Part shown: piece after piece, positions 55,875-64,000 of the stretch
How positions within the stretch are numbered: the first letter of the stretch is position 1
Layout: every line of letters starts with the position of its first letter
Assembly: GCA_963738325.1 (NCBI GenBank)
Contig: CAVTWD010000002.1
Span: 310,001-374,000 of the forward strand
Direction: 5' to 3'
DNA length: 64,000 nucleotides
From: CAVTWD01 sp963738325
GTDB lineage: Bacteria; Actinomycetota; Acidimicrobiia; Acidimicrobiales; Ilumatobacteraceae
Position numbers and translations under genes: made by a program
The notes under the pieces: generated by a model
The model's input: only the letters and a program-made list of their open reading frames with translations
What the model was told of the DNA's origin: nothing
Database searches by the model: none

Positions 55875-56416
55875 AGTTCAAGATCCTGCGGTTCGTCACC
55901 AACGACGAGGGCCGGCGCCAGCGGCGGTGGTGTCCCATGCGCAAAGGCGTCAGCGACCTGTGGCGCTGCTATCAGGTCGGCATGGCCGCCAACCAGCGCT
56001 ACCTCCACGCCATTTCGGCAGCACCATTGAAAGGCGAAGGCGTCGCTGCTCTGGACGCCTTGTGCCGGCCCCACACCAGGCGCGGGCGACGCGTCGCCCG
56101 CTTCAGTCCCCTCAACCCGACCGACTTGGCCCTGTTCAAAGCGGCCATGGCCGGCCAACACAACATCGTCGGGTTCCGCAACGCCGACCTCACCCGACGT
56201 CTCTACCGACGCCCCCCGGTCGATCGTGATGAGGCTCACCGGCGATGCGAACGTGTGCCACGGCTCATCGTCAAACTCCGAGGGCACGGGCTGATCGCCA
56301 AAGTCCCACGAGCGCGCCTCTACCGCGTCACCCCCTACGGCCAGCGAGTCATGACCGCCGCCGCGGCCGTCCACGATGACCAATATCCGCTCCACTACCT
56401 CCAACGCGCCGCATAG
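55875..56416 (+). pseudogene. Family B protein, 3' piece
   Basis: Resumes EFKILRFVTNDEGRRQRRWC, then MRKGVSDLWRCYQVGMAANQRYL. The end (RVPRLIVKLRGHGLIAKVPRARLYRVTPYG) resembles a winged helix, as in family A, and suggests nucleic-acid binding. The frame is open to 56416. Together with the pieces at 50423 and 52086 the whole gene is readable, so both insertions may be recent. Confidence 0.72.
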
Positions 56417-56534
56417 AACGTCACCCTGTCTCTCGCGACGCGCGAATCTTGCTGGGGTCGGTTCGAACGCCGGCTCGACGGCACGGTCAGAGCTTCACTC
56501 GGCGCCGACTGCTGTCTGACGCGAGCGCCCAGAT

Positions 56535-56611
56535 CGACGGGAGTGGTCGCTGTTCTGGCGCGACAGATCGTCGGCGGTGCGCGGACCCGCACGCCGACTC
56601 GGTACTCCGGT
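56535..56611 (+). repeat. Interspersed repeat, copy 2 of a dispersed family
   Basis: About 75 bp starting GACGGGAGTGGTCGCTGTTC. Nearly the same sequence lies at 58491-58559, a more diverged one at 43036-43108, and partial cores at 34295 and (inverted) 41462. The right half folds: GTCGGC..GTGCG pairs with CGCAC..GCCGAC. In the three fuller copies it lies just downstream of a plus-strand gene. Confidence 0.7.
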
Positions 56612-56652
56612 CTGATCGCGGCACCCAGCTCGCGATGCGCGCAGAACGGCAG

Positions 56653-57036
56653 TTATGGCGCGGCGACGGGGGTGGCGTGACACACGAAGTCGGCGTGGGT
56701 CGTGCTGTTCGCTGTGACAACCACGTTGATCGTCTCGGCACACGATTCTGGTGCAGGACCTCCCCGTTGCCCCGAGAGCCCACCGATCACCGAGTATGAC
56801 CCCGGCGGCAGCGTCACGGTGTACTGACCGTCCGCGCCCACCTTCGTTGTCTGCCCATCCCTGTCTCCGTGGACGCTGGTGGAGAAGTTCAACCCGCCGC
56901 GCTGAAGATCGGCCGTCGGCCTTCCTGGCAGACGGAAGGATCCGTCAACGACGCCACGCGGCCCGCCGTGCCCGCACCCTGCCGTGAGCACCACGGCGAT
57001 CACGATCACCCCGACTGCTCTGGACACTCGGCACAT
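56653..57036 (-). CDS. Small lipoprotein
   Basis: 127 residues. IVIAVVLTAGCGHGG is a lipobox with the modified Cys near residue 21. The mature part (VGADGQYTVTLPPGSYSVIGG) resembles a carboxypeptidase-regulatory-like beta sandwich. Exported and anchored in the membrane; role unknown. Confidence 0.68.
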   Translation of the reverse strand: MCRVSRAVGVIVIAVVLTAGCGHGGPRGVVDGSFRLPGRPTADLQRGGLNFSTSVHGDRDGQTTKVGADGQYTVTLPPGSYSVIGGLSGQRGGPAPESCAETINVVVTANSTTHADFVCHATPVAAP

Positions 57037-57083
57037 CCTGCCCGACCCGGCCCGACACCGATCGCCAGCTATGGGCGGGAGGC

Positions 57084-57350
57084 CTACTCCTCGATGAGGA
57101 TCACCAGGGACTCGGGCACGACGCCGTCATGAGCCATCGCCTCGGCCGCTGCCTCGCTCTGCATGGCGGCCATGAGGGCATCAAGATCGGCAACGTCCAT
57201 GAGAACGGCTACTTGGGATGGGTTCTCCGGATTGACAAACGTTCTGATGTTCGTGACACCGAGGGGACCAAAGACCTCCTCACGTTTCGGAGAAGCGAGC
57301 CAGTGATCCTTCCCCTTCGAGATGTCATGGTGCCCGATCACGGTCGGCAT
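57084..57350 (-). CDS. Small protein, unknown (ferredoxin-like fold likely)
   Basis: 88 residues. MPTVIGHHDISKGKDHWLAS, VTNIRTFVNPENPSQVAVLMDVADLDALMAAMQ has the beta-alpha-beta pattern of small dimeric alpha-beta barrel proteins. ATG 57350. No catalytic motif. Next to other small proteins of that fold (58011). Confidence 0.6.
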   Translation of the reverse strand: MPTVIGHHDISKGKDHWLASPKREEVFGPLGVTNIRTFVNPENPSQVAVLMDVADLDALMAAMQSEAAAEAMAHDGVVPESLVILIEE

Positions 57351-57569
57351 GGTGCCCCCTTGGATTGTTGATGAACTTCGCCCTGAGGCGGCGACCCTAA
57401 TCTCAACTGCGAGGAACCCGTGTCACGGGCCGGCGCGGATCGGTAGTTACGCGCCCGCCGAGATCGCTGACCATTGGACGCTGGTCGACCGGCACGAGCG
57501 CTCGGACGCGGTGACGCGGTCGAAGGTCTACCGTTCTGGCCCCGTAGGGCCGGAACAGGGAGGACGACA

Positions 57570-57992
57570 GTGGACCACGCCGCGACGATGCGGAGTACGT
57601 ACGAGCGGATCAACGCCGGAGACATCGCTGGGTTCGGCGAGTTGGTGGCCGACGACTTCGTCGAGCACCTCGAGTTGCCGGGTCTGCCCCCGACGAAGGA
57701 GGGGATGCTCGGGTTCTTTCGGGAAACGCTGCTGGCAGCGTTCCCCGACATGCGGATGGACGTCGAGGATCTGATCGCCAGCGAAGACAAGACCGTCGCC
57801 CGAGTGAAAGTCACGGCAACGCACCAAGGCGAGTTCATGGGGGTGCCGCCGACCGGCAAGCACGTGGAGATGCAGCTCATCGACATCATGAGGTTCGACG
57901 ACGCTGGGCTGGTGTGCGAGCACTGGGGCCTCGCGGACATGCTGTCGCTGATGCAACAGCTCGGCGTCGCGCCCGCGGGACCGGCCGAATAG
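57570..57992 (+). CDS. SnoaL-like polyketide-cyclase-family protein
   Basis: 140 residues. STYERINAGDIAGFGELVADDFVEHLELPG is the opening of SnoaL/ester-cyclase proteins; AAFPDMRMDVEDLIASEDKTVARVKVTATHQGEF and EHWGLADMLSLMQQLG are later blocks. AGGGAGG before GTG 57570 fixes the start. Many such proteins are not polyketide cyclases, so the reaction is open. The next gene follows by 18 bp. Confidence 0.82.
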   Translation: MDHAATMRSTYERINAGDIAGFGELVADDFVEHLELPGLPPTKEGMLGFFRETLLAAFPDMRMDVEDLIASEDKTVARVKVTATHQGEFMGVPPTGKHVEMQLIDIMRFDDAGLVCEHWGLADMLSLMQQLGVAPAGPAE

Positions 57993-58010
57993 ACGACCAG
58001 GGACGGCGAC

Positions 58011-58304
58011 GTGGCCATCAAAGTGATCGTCGAGCTGCAGGCCGAACCCGGTCGGCGAGACGAGCTCCGTCGTTTGCTCGAGGGCATCGTCGCGGCCGAG
58101 GGACCGAGCCAGGACGGCTTCCTTGGAAGCACGCGGTACGAAGTGCTCGACGCCCCCGACGTCCTAGTCGAGATCGCAGATTGGGAATCGGCCGAGGCGC
58201 GGGACGCGCACATGCAGAAGGCCTTAGCAACGGGCGCATATGCACCGCTGCTCGAGCTGTTGGCCGCTCCGTTTAGGGCAACGGTCATCAGCCAGCTCCC
58301 GTAA
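58011..58304 (+). CDS. ABM-type putative quinol monooxygenase
   Basis: 97 residues. IKVIVELQAEPGRRDELRRLLEGIV, then GSTRYEVLDAPDVLVEIADWESAEARDAHM is the YgiN-like dimeric barrel. GTG 58011, probably co-transcribed with the SnoaL-like gene. Confidence 0.8.
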   Translation: MAIKVIVELQAEPGRRDELRRLLEGIVAAEGPSQDGFLGSTRYEVLDAPDVLVEIADWESAEARDAHMQKALATGAYAPLLELLAAPFRATVISQLP

Positions 58305-58490
58305 CCGAACTCGGCGGCGCAACAAAGCCGGTGGGAGCGACGGCCCTCCCGCCACCAACCTGCTGCTGGGTCGGAGGCGAGTCGTCGAGACGCCCACTGG
58401 CCGTTCGGCTGCCCGACTTGACCGCGCACAGATTGCCCTGATGGGGAGGCGGCGTCGACTGACCTCGGCGTGCCGGCCTCGCCCATATAG

Positions 58491-58559
58491 ACGGGAGTGG
58501 TCGCTGTTCTCGCGCGACAGATCGTCGGCGGTGCGCTGACCCGCACGCCGAATCGGGGC
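58491..58559 (+). repeat. Interspersed repeat, copy 3
   Basis: Closely matches the repeat at 56535-56611, with the same hairpin-forming right half. It lies 187 bp after the ABM-type gene. The rest of 58305-58693 shows no gene. Confidence 0.7.
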
Positions 58560-58693
58560 ATGCGCGAAGGAGTGGGCGGTATCTGAATGCGCTCGCATTC
58601 TGGACCCGTCCATATGTCCGGCGTCCGTTCACGTTGGATCGGCCGTCCGCGGCGGACTGAGGCCGTCGAACGACCGATTCTCCAGGGGCCCGC

Positions 58694-59086
58694 CTAGCCC
58701 AGGGAAGCGAAGAACTCCAGAGCGATGTTCTCCGGGTCGCGAAACGACAGCACTGAGCCGTAGCTGGCGTCAACGACCCCTCCATTCGGGACGTCCAGTT
58801 CGTTTAGCCGTCGTTCCCAAGCCTCAAGTTCGGATCGGCTGGAACATGCGAAGGACAAATGATCGAGCCCCGGACGGCGCTCATCGAACGGCTCAGAACT
58901 GTGCAGGTCGGGGAACCAGTTAATGGCCACAAGCGCTTCACTCACCGACCAAACAACCTGATGAAACGGACCGGTGTCCTGGTCAAGGACCGGATCTGAA
59001 CCGAAAAGTCGCTGATACCACTTGCGGCTGCGGTCAAGGTCGCTGACCGTGAGAGCGACATGTGCGATCGCCGGGAACTTTGGCAA
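58694..59086 (-). CDS. VOC-superfamily protein
   Basis: 130 residues. IAHVALTVSDLDRSRKWYQRLFG and PGLDHLSFACSSRSELEAWERRL are the two halves of the fold; LSFRDPENIALEFF ends it with the metal-ligand Glu region. TTG 59086 preceded by AGGAG is preferred to the TTG at 59107. Substrate unknown. Confidence 0.78.
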   Translation of the reverse strand: MPKFPAIAHVALTVSDLDRSRKWYQRLFGSDPVLDQDTGPFHQVVWSVSEALVAINWFPDLHSSEPFDERRPGLDHLSFACSSRSELEAWERRLNELDVPNGGVVDASYGSVLSFRDPENIALEFFASLG

Positions 59087-59329
59087 GGAGCTACTCCTCT
59101 TTTGCAATCCGTCCGACCATAGCCCGCGAAGGAGGACTTGGGCCTGCGAGCAACAGATCGGCGATCATTTCGCCGTTGACGAGAGGACCAGCCGTGCAAG
59201 GCGACCCGGCAAACGCGGCCCCGGCACGCCCGAATATCGCATCTGAGTGCGGCCGATCGGTTGACACGCATAGCTCAGGCAGCGCATAGGGTCCACGTCA
59301 GGTTAGTTCGCGCGTAGTAGGGTGGCGGT

Positions 59330-59893
59330 GTGGAGGTCACGTCGGAGGCGCTCGCGCGATTCTTCGATGTGGTCCTGCCGCACATGAACGAGGTGCAGCG
59401 GCGGGTGGTGGCCGGTGCGGCGGCGGAGATGTTGGGGCGGGGCGGCAAGACGGCGGTGGCGGCGGCGTCGGGGATGAGCCGCAACACCGTGATCAAAGCG
59501 GAGGCCGAGGTGGCGGCGGGGATCGAGCCGTCGGTTCGTCTGCGAGCACCGGGCGGTGGTGACAAGCCGCTGATCGACAAGCAACCGGGGTTGCTCGAGG
59601 CCCTCGACGGGCTCGTGCACCCCGAAACGCGGGGCAACCCGATGTCGTTGCTGCGTTGGACGTCGAAGTCGTCGACGAAGCTGGCCGCCGAGTTGGGGCG
59701 GCGAGGGTTCGAGGTGTCGTCGCGCACGGTGCTGCGCCTGCTGCACCAGCTCGGCTACTCGTTGCAGGCCAACGCCAAAGTCACCGAAGGCGCTCAGCAT
59801 CCCGACCGCGACGCCCAGTTCCGCTATCTCAACGACATGGCCGCCGGCTTCATCGACGACAACCAGCCGGCGATCAGCGTGGACACCAAGAAG
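59330..59893 (+). pseudogene. ISAzo13 transposase, 5' half
   Basis: RRVVAGAAAEMLGRGGKTAVA, then GMSRNTVIKAEAEV is the helix-turn-helix region; NPMSLLRWTSKSSTKLAAEL follows, and the half ends in AISVDTKK at the first catalytic Asp. Interrupted by the IS110 element after the second Lys codon. GTG start. Confidence 0.85.
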
Positions 59894-59919
59894 TCGGCAT
59901 GGGTGTTCGACCCACGCGG

Positions 59920-60100
59920 GAGCGATGAAATGCTGGTCGGGCCCGTCGGGCGCGGTCGCCGTCTCCTTATTGGTGCCTGTGAGCCCGCAAGAAGTCTGGT
60001 GCTGGGACCGTCGGGACCCGGGAATGTCGCTGTGAGCACGAACCCCAGAATCGCCTGAGATCCGGGCCCTCCTCGGCGGGTGTCGTTGACGCCGAAGCGA
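59920..60100 (+). ncRNA. Candidate bridge RNA of the IS110 element
   Basis: IS110 elements make a non-coding RNA with target and donor loops. In this 5' end, CTCCTT (59963-59968) is complementary to the right half of the target (AAGGAG), and CAAGAAG (59988-59994) equals its left half plus core. Further on, ATGTCG (60024-60029) can pair with the element's left end CGGCAT with one G-U, and ACCCCAG (60042-60048) equals its right end plus core. Each 3' guide follows the shared block CTGTGAGC-N-CG. RNA ends are estimates. Confidence 0.65.
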
Positions 60101-60109
60101 GGAGGATCC

Positions 60110-61345
60110 ATGGAGCAGATCTATGAACGGGTGGCCGGGCTCGACGTCCACCGGGACAGCGTGTCGGCTTGTGCTCGGGTGCCGGGTCGGCGCGGCGGGA
60201 CATCGGTCGACAAGGCCCGGTTCGCGACCACGACGTGCGGCTTGGCGGAGCTGGCCGACTGGCTGGCTGGCCATCGGGTGAGCGTGGTCGGCATGGAGGC
60301 GACGGGGGTGTATTGGAAGCCGCCCTTCTACGCGCTGGAGGGCGGCTTCGAGGTGTGGCTGTGCAACGCCCACCACGTCCAGAACGTGCCCGGTCGCAAG
60401 ACCGACATGTCCGACGCCGAGTGGCTGGCCGATGTGGTGGCTCACGGGATGGTTCGCCCGAGCTTCGTTCCGCCGCCCAACATCCGTGAGTTGCGGGACC
60501 TGACCCGTTACCGCAAACGCCAGGTCGACACCCGCACGGCCGAGGTGCAGCGTCTGGAGAAGGTTCTCCAAGACGCCGGGATCAAGCTGTCCTCGGTCGC
60601 TTCGGAGGTGCTGTCGATGTCGGGGCGTCACATGATCGAAGCGCTGATCGCCGGCCAGCGCGACCCGGCCGTCCTGGCCCAGATGGCGATCGGGCGCATG
60701 CGCAACAAGCTCCCCCAGCTCACCGAGGCGCTCTGCGGACACTTCGGCGACCACCACGCCGTGGCCGCTCGACAGATCCTGGAGCACATCGACTTCCTCG
60801 ACGCCAACATCGCCGCCCTCTCCGAACAGATCGCTCTGCGCACCGCTCCCTTCGAAGCGGCATTGACGCTGCTGGTCGAGATCCCCGGCATCAACCGCAT
60901 CACGTCTGAGGTCATCGTCGCCGAGACCGGAGCCGACATGAGCCGCTTCCCCAGCCCCGCCCACCTCGCTTCGTGGGCCGGCCTGGCCCCCGGCAACCAC
61001 GAGTCGGCCGGCAAACGGCGCCGGGTCGGGACCCGCCCCGGTGACCGCTGGCTGCGACGAGTACTGATCGAATCGGCCTGGGCCGCGGCCCGCACCAAGG
61101 GCAGCTACTTCGGTGCCCAGCACCGCCAGATCGCCCGACGCCGCGGCCCCAACAAGGCCAACGTTGCCGTCGCCCACAGCCTCCTCGACGTCATCTGGCA
61201 CATCCTCAGCACCGGTGAACGCTTCACCGATCTCGGCGACGACTACTTCCAGCGCCGCCGGAACCCCGAGCGTGAGGCCCGCCGACTCGTCCACCAACTC
61301 GAGCGGCTCGGCCACACCGTCACCCTCCAACCGATTCCCAACTGA
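60110..61345 (+). CDS. IS110 family transposase (bridge recombinase)
   Basis: 411 residues, intact. VAGLDVHRDSVSACA carries the first acidic residue of the RuvC-like DEDD domain, VGMEATGVYWKP the second, and KTDMSDAEWLADV the last pair. The C-terminal Transposase_20 domain has LLVEIPGINRITSEVIVAE, HLASWAGLAPGNHES and the conserved Ser region near KGSYFGAQ. ATG 60110 follows GAGGAGG. It is probably active and uses the RNA encoded upstream. Confidence 0.92.
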   Translation: MEQIYERVAGLDVHRDSVSACARVPGRRGGTSVDKARFATTTCGLAELADWLAGHRVSVVGMEATGVYWKPPFYALEGGFEVWLCNAHHVQNVPGRKTDMSDAEWLADVVAHGMVRPSFVPPPNIRELRDLTRYRKRQVDTRTAEVQRLEKVLQDAGIKLSSVASEVLSMSGRHMIEALIAGQRDPAVLAQMAIGRMRNKLPQLTEALCGHFGDHHAVAARQILEHIDFLDANIAALSEQIALRTAPFEAALTLLVEIPGINRITSEVIVAETGADMSRFPSPAHLASWAGLAPGNHESAGKRRRVGTRPGDRWLRRVLIESAWAAARTKGSYFGAQHRQIARRRGPNKANVAVAHSLLDVIWHILSTGERFTDLGDDYFQRRRNPEREARRLVHQLERLGHTVTLQPIPN

Positions 61346-61440
61346 ACCCGTCGCCGTCCCGGCTCATGCCGTCGGGGCTGGCGCCCCGACCCGCTGACGC
61401 GCGCGCCACCCGCTCAGCCAACTCAGGTGCATTTCACCCC

Positions 61441-62087
61441 AGAAGGAGCTGATCGGCGACTACGCCAACGGCGGGGTCGAATGGTCGCCCGAACGTGAAC
61501 CCGAGCGCGTGAACGTGCACGACTTCGCCGACCCGACCCTGGGCGAGTTCGCCAAAGCCATCCCGTACGGGATCTACGACGTGGCCAACGACGAAGGCTG
61601 GGTCTCGGTCGGTGACGTCGCCGACACCGCCTGCTTCGCCGTCGAATCCATCCGACGATGGTGGAACCTGATGGGCCGGGCCCGGTTCCCTGACGCCGAC
61701 CGGCTGTTGATCACCGCCGACGCCGGCGGCTCCAACGGCTACCGGGTCCGAGCCTGGAAAGTCGAGCTCGCCCGTCTCGCCGCCGAGACCGGCCTGCGCA
61801 TCACCGTGTGCCACTACCCGCCCGGCACGTCCAAGTGGAACCGGATCGAGCACCGCATGTTCAGCTTCATCACCATGAACTGGCGGGGTCGACCCCTCAC
61901 CACCCTGCGCACCATCATCGAACTCATCTCCGCCACCGCCACCACGACCGGGCTCACCATCCAAGCCGCCTACGACCCCGCCTGGTATCCCACCGGCGTC
62001 AAGATCAGCGACGGCGAACTCGCCGCCGTACCCCTCCACCCGCACGACTTCCACGGCGAATGGAACTACACGATCGCTCGAAATTGA
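61441..62087 (+). pseudogene. ISAzo13 transposase, 3' half
   Basis: Resumes KELIGDYANGGVEWSPE, then GWVSVGDVADTACFAVESIRRWW, DRLLITADAGGSNGYRVRAW (second Asp), PPGTSKWNRIEHRMFSFI (Glu) and a normal C-terminus. With the 5' half the protein is complete, so the IS110 insertion is the only damage. Confidence 0.87.
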
Positions 62088-62102
62088 CCCGGCGTGAGGC
62101 CA

Positions 62103-62562
62103 TAGCGACGGATATCGCCAGACGCGAGAGGCTGAGCCAGGCGCACATAACCACGCGAGTCGACGGCGTTGGCGTGAGTGCATGACCGGCGGTCGGGCGC
62201 GTCATGGGAATCAACCGGATCGTCACCGAGCGTGGCCGCGACAGCGGCAGCCAGTCGGCCGATCCTTGGGCCCGGACGACTGTCACGGAATGGCCGAACC
62301 GTGCGGCCGGTTCCAGCGTCGGCCCACCCGGTATCGGCGCGCCTTCGGCTTCGGGCGGCCAGCCGCGCCTTCCGGTTCGATACCGGGCGCCCTCGCGCCG
62401 CTGGACGTCGACATCGGCCCGCACGGACCGGTGGATATCCGGTCTCCGTTGCCGCACTTCGTTGCGTCGGGCGCGGTGCGCCGGTCGAGTCTTGTGCATC
62501 GGCGTCGAGAGATAGAACGAAGTGGACCTGCTCGCCCTCTCGGTCGTCGTCTGGCGTCATTG
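62103..62562. other. No gene seen
   Basis: Between the ISAzo13-type element and the permease gene. Frames on either strand lack motifs. Confidence 0.5.
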
Positions 62563-64000
62563 CTATTGGCTCCTCACAAGATCGGCGACCGGGACGAAGG
62601 CGACACGGCGCGCGGCCAACGCGCCGATCCCGACCGCGGTGATGACGATGGCGGGCGCCACGACGGCGACCACCATGGCGCCGAGCGGCGCCGCGAGCCC
62701 GGGGCCGATCCCGCTCGAGTCGCCCACCGACGCCATGAGCGCGTGGTACGCGGCCCAACCGAAGGGCAGTCCGAGCGCGACGCCCGCGACGGCGAGGATG
62801 GCGGCGGACGTGGCGGCCATGGCGACGGTCTCGCCCCCGGTGAAGCCGACCGCACGCAACACGCCCAGAGCCCGTTCCCGCTCCCGGACCGCCAGCACCA
62901 GCGTCGCTCCGAGATTGACGAGCGCGACGGCGAGCACGACCACGGTCACGAGTGTGAACGCCAGTCGGAAGGCCCGGAGCTCGTCGCTGCCATCGGACCG
63001 GCTCAGCCGCACCTGGGCGACGCCGCGCACCCGCGGGACGAGCGACGCGGCGATGGAGTCCACGTCGGCCCGGTTGCCATGGACGAGGAACGACTCGGGC
63101 TGTGCGCCGGGCTCGACCCGCTGCAGGGCGACGAGGGGGAACTGCAGCACCTCGCCGCCGTCCTCGCTCTCCGAGTACTGACCGACGATCCTGAACGTGA
63201 GCGGTCGCCCGTGGACGTGGACAGTCACACGGTCGCCGACGGTGATGCCGAGGCTCCGCAGCAGCCCGTAACCGGCGATGGCCTCGTCCGGGGCGCCGAA
63301 GAGCCGCCCCTTGCGGATGACGTAGCCGGCATGGGCGACGTCGCCGCCCAGGGCCCGCCCGAGGAACGCGCCCTGATCGTCCACGACGCGCCGCTCGGTC
63401 GCGGTGTGGAAGCTGGTCACACCTTGCTCGGCGGAGAGCACCCTCGCCACCGAGGCCGTGGTCGCCGACGAGGGGTCGTCCACGCTCACCGCGAGCTCGT
63501 AGGGGTCGCCCGTGAGGCGTGGGTCGGCCAGGGCGCGGTCGACGGTACGCGAGAAGCCGACGGTCACGACCACCGCCATCACCCCCAGCACCATCGACGT
63601 CACGGTGAAGCCGGCTCGGGCGGGTCTGGTGGCGACGTCCCGGGCCGCGACGTCGGCGACGGGGCCAAGCCGGAGGCGGGCAACCAGCCGCGACGCCCGG
63701 GCCGCGACGAGGCGAGGCGGCGCGGCGGACAGGGCCGCGGTCGTCCCGAGGCGGGCCGTCCGCCATGCCGTTACCAGCGTCGCCAGCACCGTGATGGCCT
63801 CGACCACGAGAAGAGCCACGAGCAGGCTGCGCACGGGGAACGACGGCCCGCCGCTGCCGAGCACCTGGGCGATGCGCAGCTGCATCGGTCCGGCCAGCAG
63901 ACCACCGCCGAGCCAGCCGGCGAGGGCGGCGACCGCCGCCACAGCGGCCATCGGGGCGACGACGGAGCACGCCATCTGGACGGGCGTGGCGCCAGCCGCC
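62563..64000 (-). CDS. FtsX-type ABC transporter permease (partial)
   Basis: The C-terminal 478 residues or so of a large permease; the start lies beyond the right edge. Hydrophobic segments lie near the visible N-terminus, followed by VRSLLVALLVVEAITVLATLV, a new membrane unit with GFTVTSMVLGVMAVVVTVGFS, a large extracytoplasmic domain (about 170 residues with DRVTVHVHGRPLTFRIVGQY), and the final FtsX domain with ERERALGVLRAVGFTGGETV. It resembles MacB/LolC-type permeases, probably exporting or extracting a substrate at the membrane. Its ATPase partner is not in view. Confidence 0.82.
   Translation of the reverse strand, partial: AAGATPVQMACSVVAPMAAVAAVAALAGWLGGGLLAGPMQLRIAQVLGSGGPSFPVRSLLVALLVVEAITVLATLVTAWRTARLGTTAALSAAPPRLVAARASRLVARLRLGPVADVAARDVATRPARAGFTVTSMVLGVMAVVVTVGFSRTVDRALADPRLTGDPYELAVSVDDPSSATTASVARVLSAEQGVTSFHTATERRVVDDQGAFLGRALGGDVAHAGYVIRKGRLFGAPDEAIAGYGLLRSLGITVGDRVTVHVHGRPLTFRIVGQYSESEDGGEVLQFPLVALQRVEPGAQPESFLVHGNRADVDSIAASLVPRVRGVAQVRLSRSDGSDELRAFRLAFTLVTVVVLAVALVNLGATLVLAVRERERALGVLRAVGFTGGETVAMAATSAAILAVAGVALGLPFGWAAYHALMASVGDSSGIGPGLAAPLGAMVVAVVAPAIVITAVGIGALAARRVAFVPVADLVRSQ

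Larger units (their letters stand above)
59894..61440 (+). mobile_element. IS110 family element inside the ISAzo13 transposase
   Basis: A 1547-bp element inserted in ACCAAGAAGAAGGAG of the target. AG (CT on the other strand) is found at both junctions, as expected of the two-base core of IS110 elements; there are no terminal inverted repeats. The 5' non-coding end is 216 bp and the 3' end 95 bp, which places it with IS110-group rather than IS1111-group elements. Confidence 0.82.
59298..62102 (+). mobile_element. ISAzo13-type element, split by IS110
   Basis: Outer element carrying a transposase in two halves (59330-59893 and 61441-62087). Possible imperfect inverted ends are CGTCAGGTTAGTTCGCGCG-like on the left and, inverted, CGCCGGGTCAATTTCGAGCG on the right; exact ends are uncertain. 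Confidence 0.55.

Noticed and set aside
56535..58559. Integron with attC sites
   Set aside because: Repeats fold and follow genes, but the GTTRRRY/RYYYAAC core sites were not found and no integron integrase with its extra helix is present. Kept only as a dispersed repeat.

Overview
The window is high-GC DNA from an actinobacterium. Very short leaders, many GTG starts, cell-wall proteins built from the repeats of the first gene, and a Mec/CysM-type cysteine pair suggest the class Acidimicrobiia; this is inference from gene content only. No rRNA or tRNA gene was seen. The one stable RNA gene is tmRNA, with an encoded CCA end and tag ANEQYALAA.

Region 1 (1-14.05 kb) is a compact, intact chromosomal core. 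It holds a secreted LamG/NlpC-P60 cell-wall protein, trehalose synthesis by two routes (otsA/otsB and treS) with a STAS regulator, a PNPOx-fold protein, a D-threonine-aldolase-like enzyme, the murI-rph-rdgB operon, cysM with mec, and smpB.

Region 2 (14.2-24.3 kb) is where mobile DNA separates smpB from a secreted SGNH-type hydrolase and ssrA. A multi-copy gene of unknown function (called family A here) carries a 2.9-kb three-gene element (called TnX here), followed by three IS982-type insertion sequences stacked on CTAG sites.

Region 3 (24.6-38.7 kb) is an accessory block bracketed by two nearly identical, directly repeated recombinase-in-trio (RIT) elements. Between them lie small metabolic genes, a second family A copy, an Imm5-like gene, an IS1380 element with a readable target duplication, and a lone integrase.

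Region 4 (38.7-50.2 kb) is a patchwork of small genes: PadR with a membrane partner, VOC and monooxygenase-type proteins, a methyltransferase, an orphan two-gene unit of lower GC, an IS5-type element, and several genes broken by one-base shifts or short tandem duplications.

Region 5 (50.2-62.1 kb) holds a divergent relative of family A (family B) broken first by an IS3-like element and then by a second TnX copy at the codon equivalent to the first TnX insertion. Small genes follow, then an ISAzo13-type transposase split by an IS110 element. The IS110 5' non-coding end contains segments that read as target and donor guides of a bridge RNA. An FtsX-type permease runs off the right edge.

The best candidates for new biology are: (1) TnX, which enters one conserved coding site in two divergent genes without target duplication; (2) the family A/B genes, with a C-terminal DNA-binding-like region and a covarying upstream hairpin; (3) the decodable IS110 bridge RNA, whose present target is another transposase gene.
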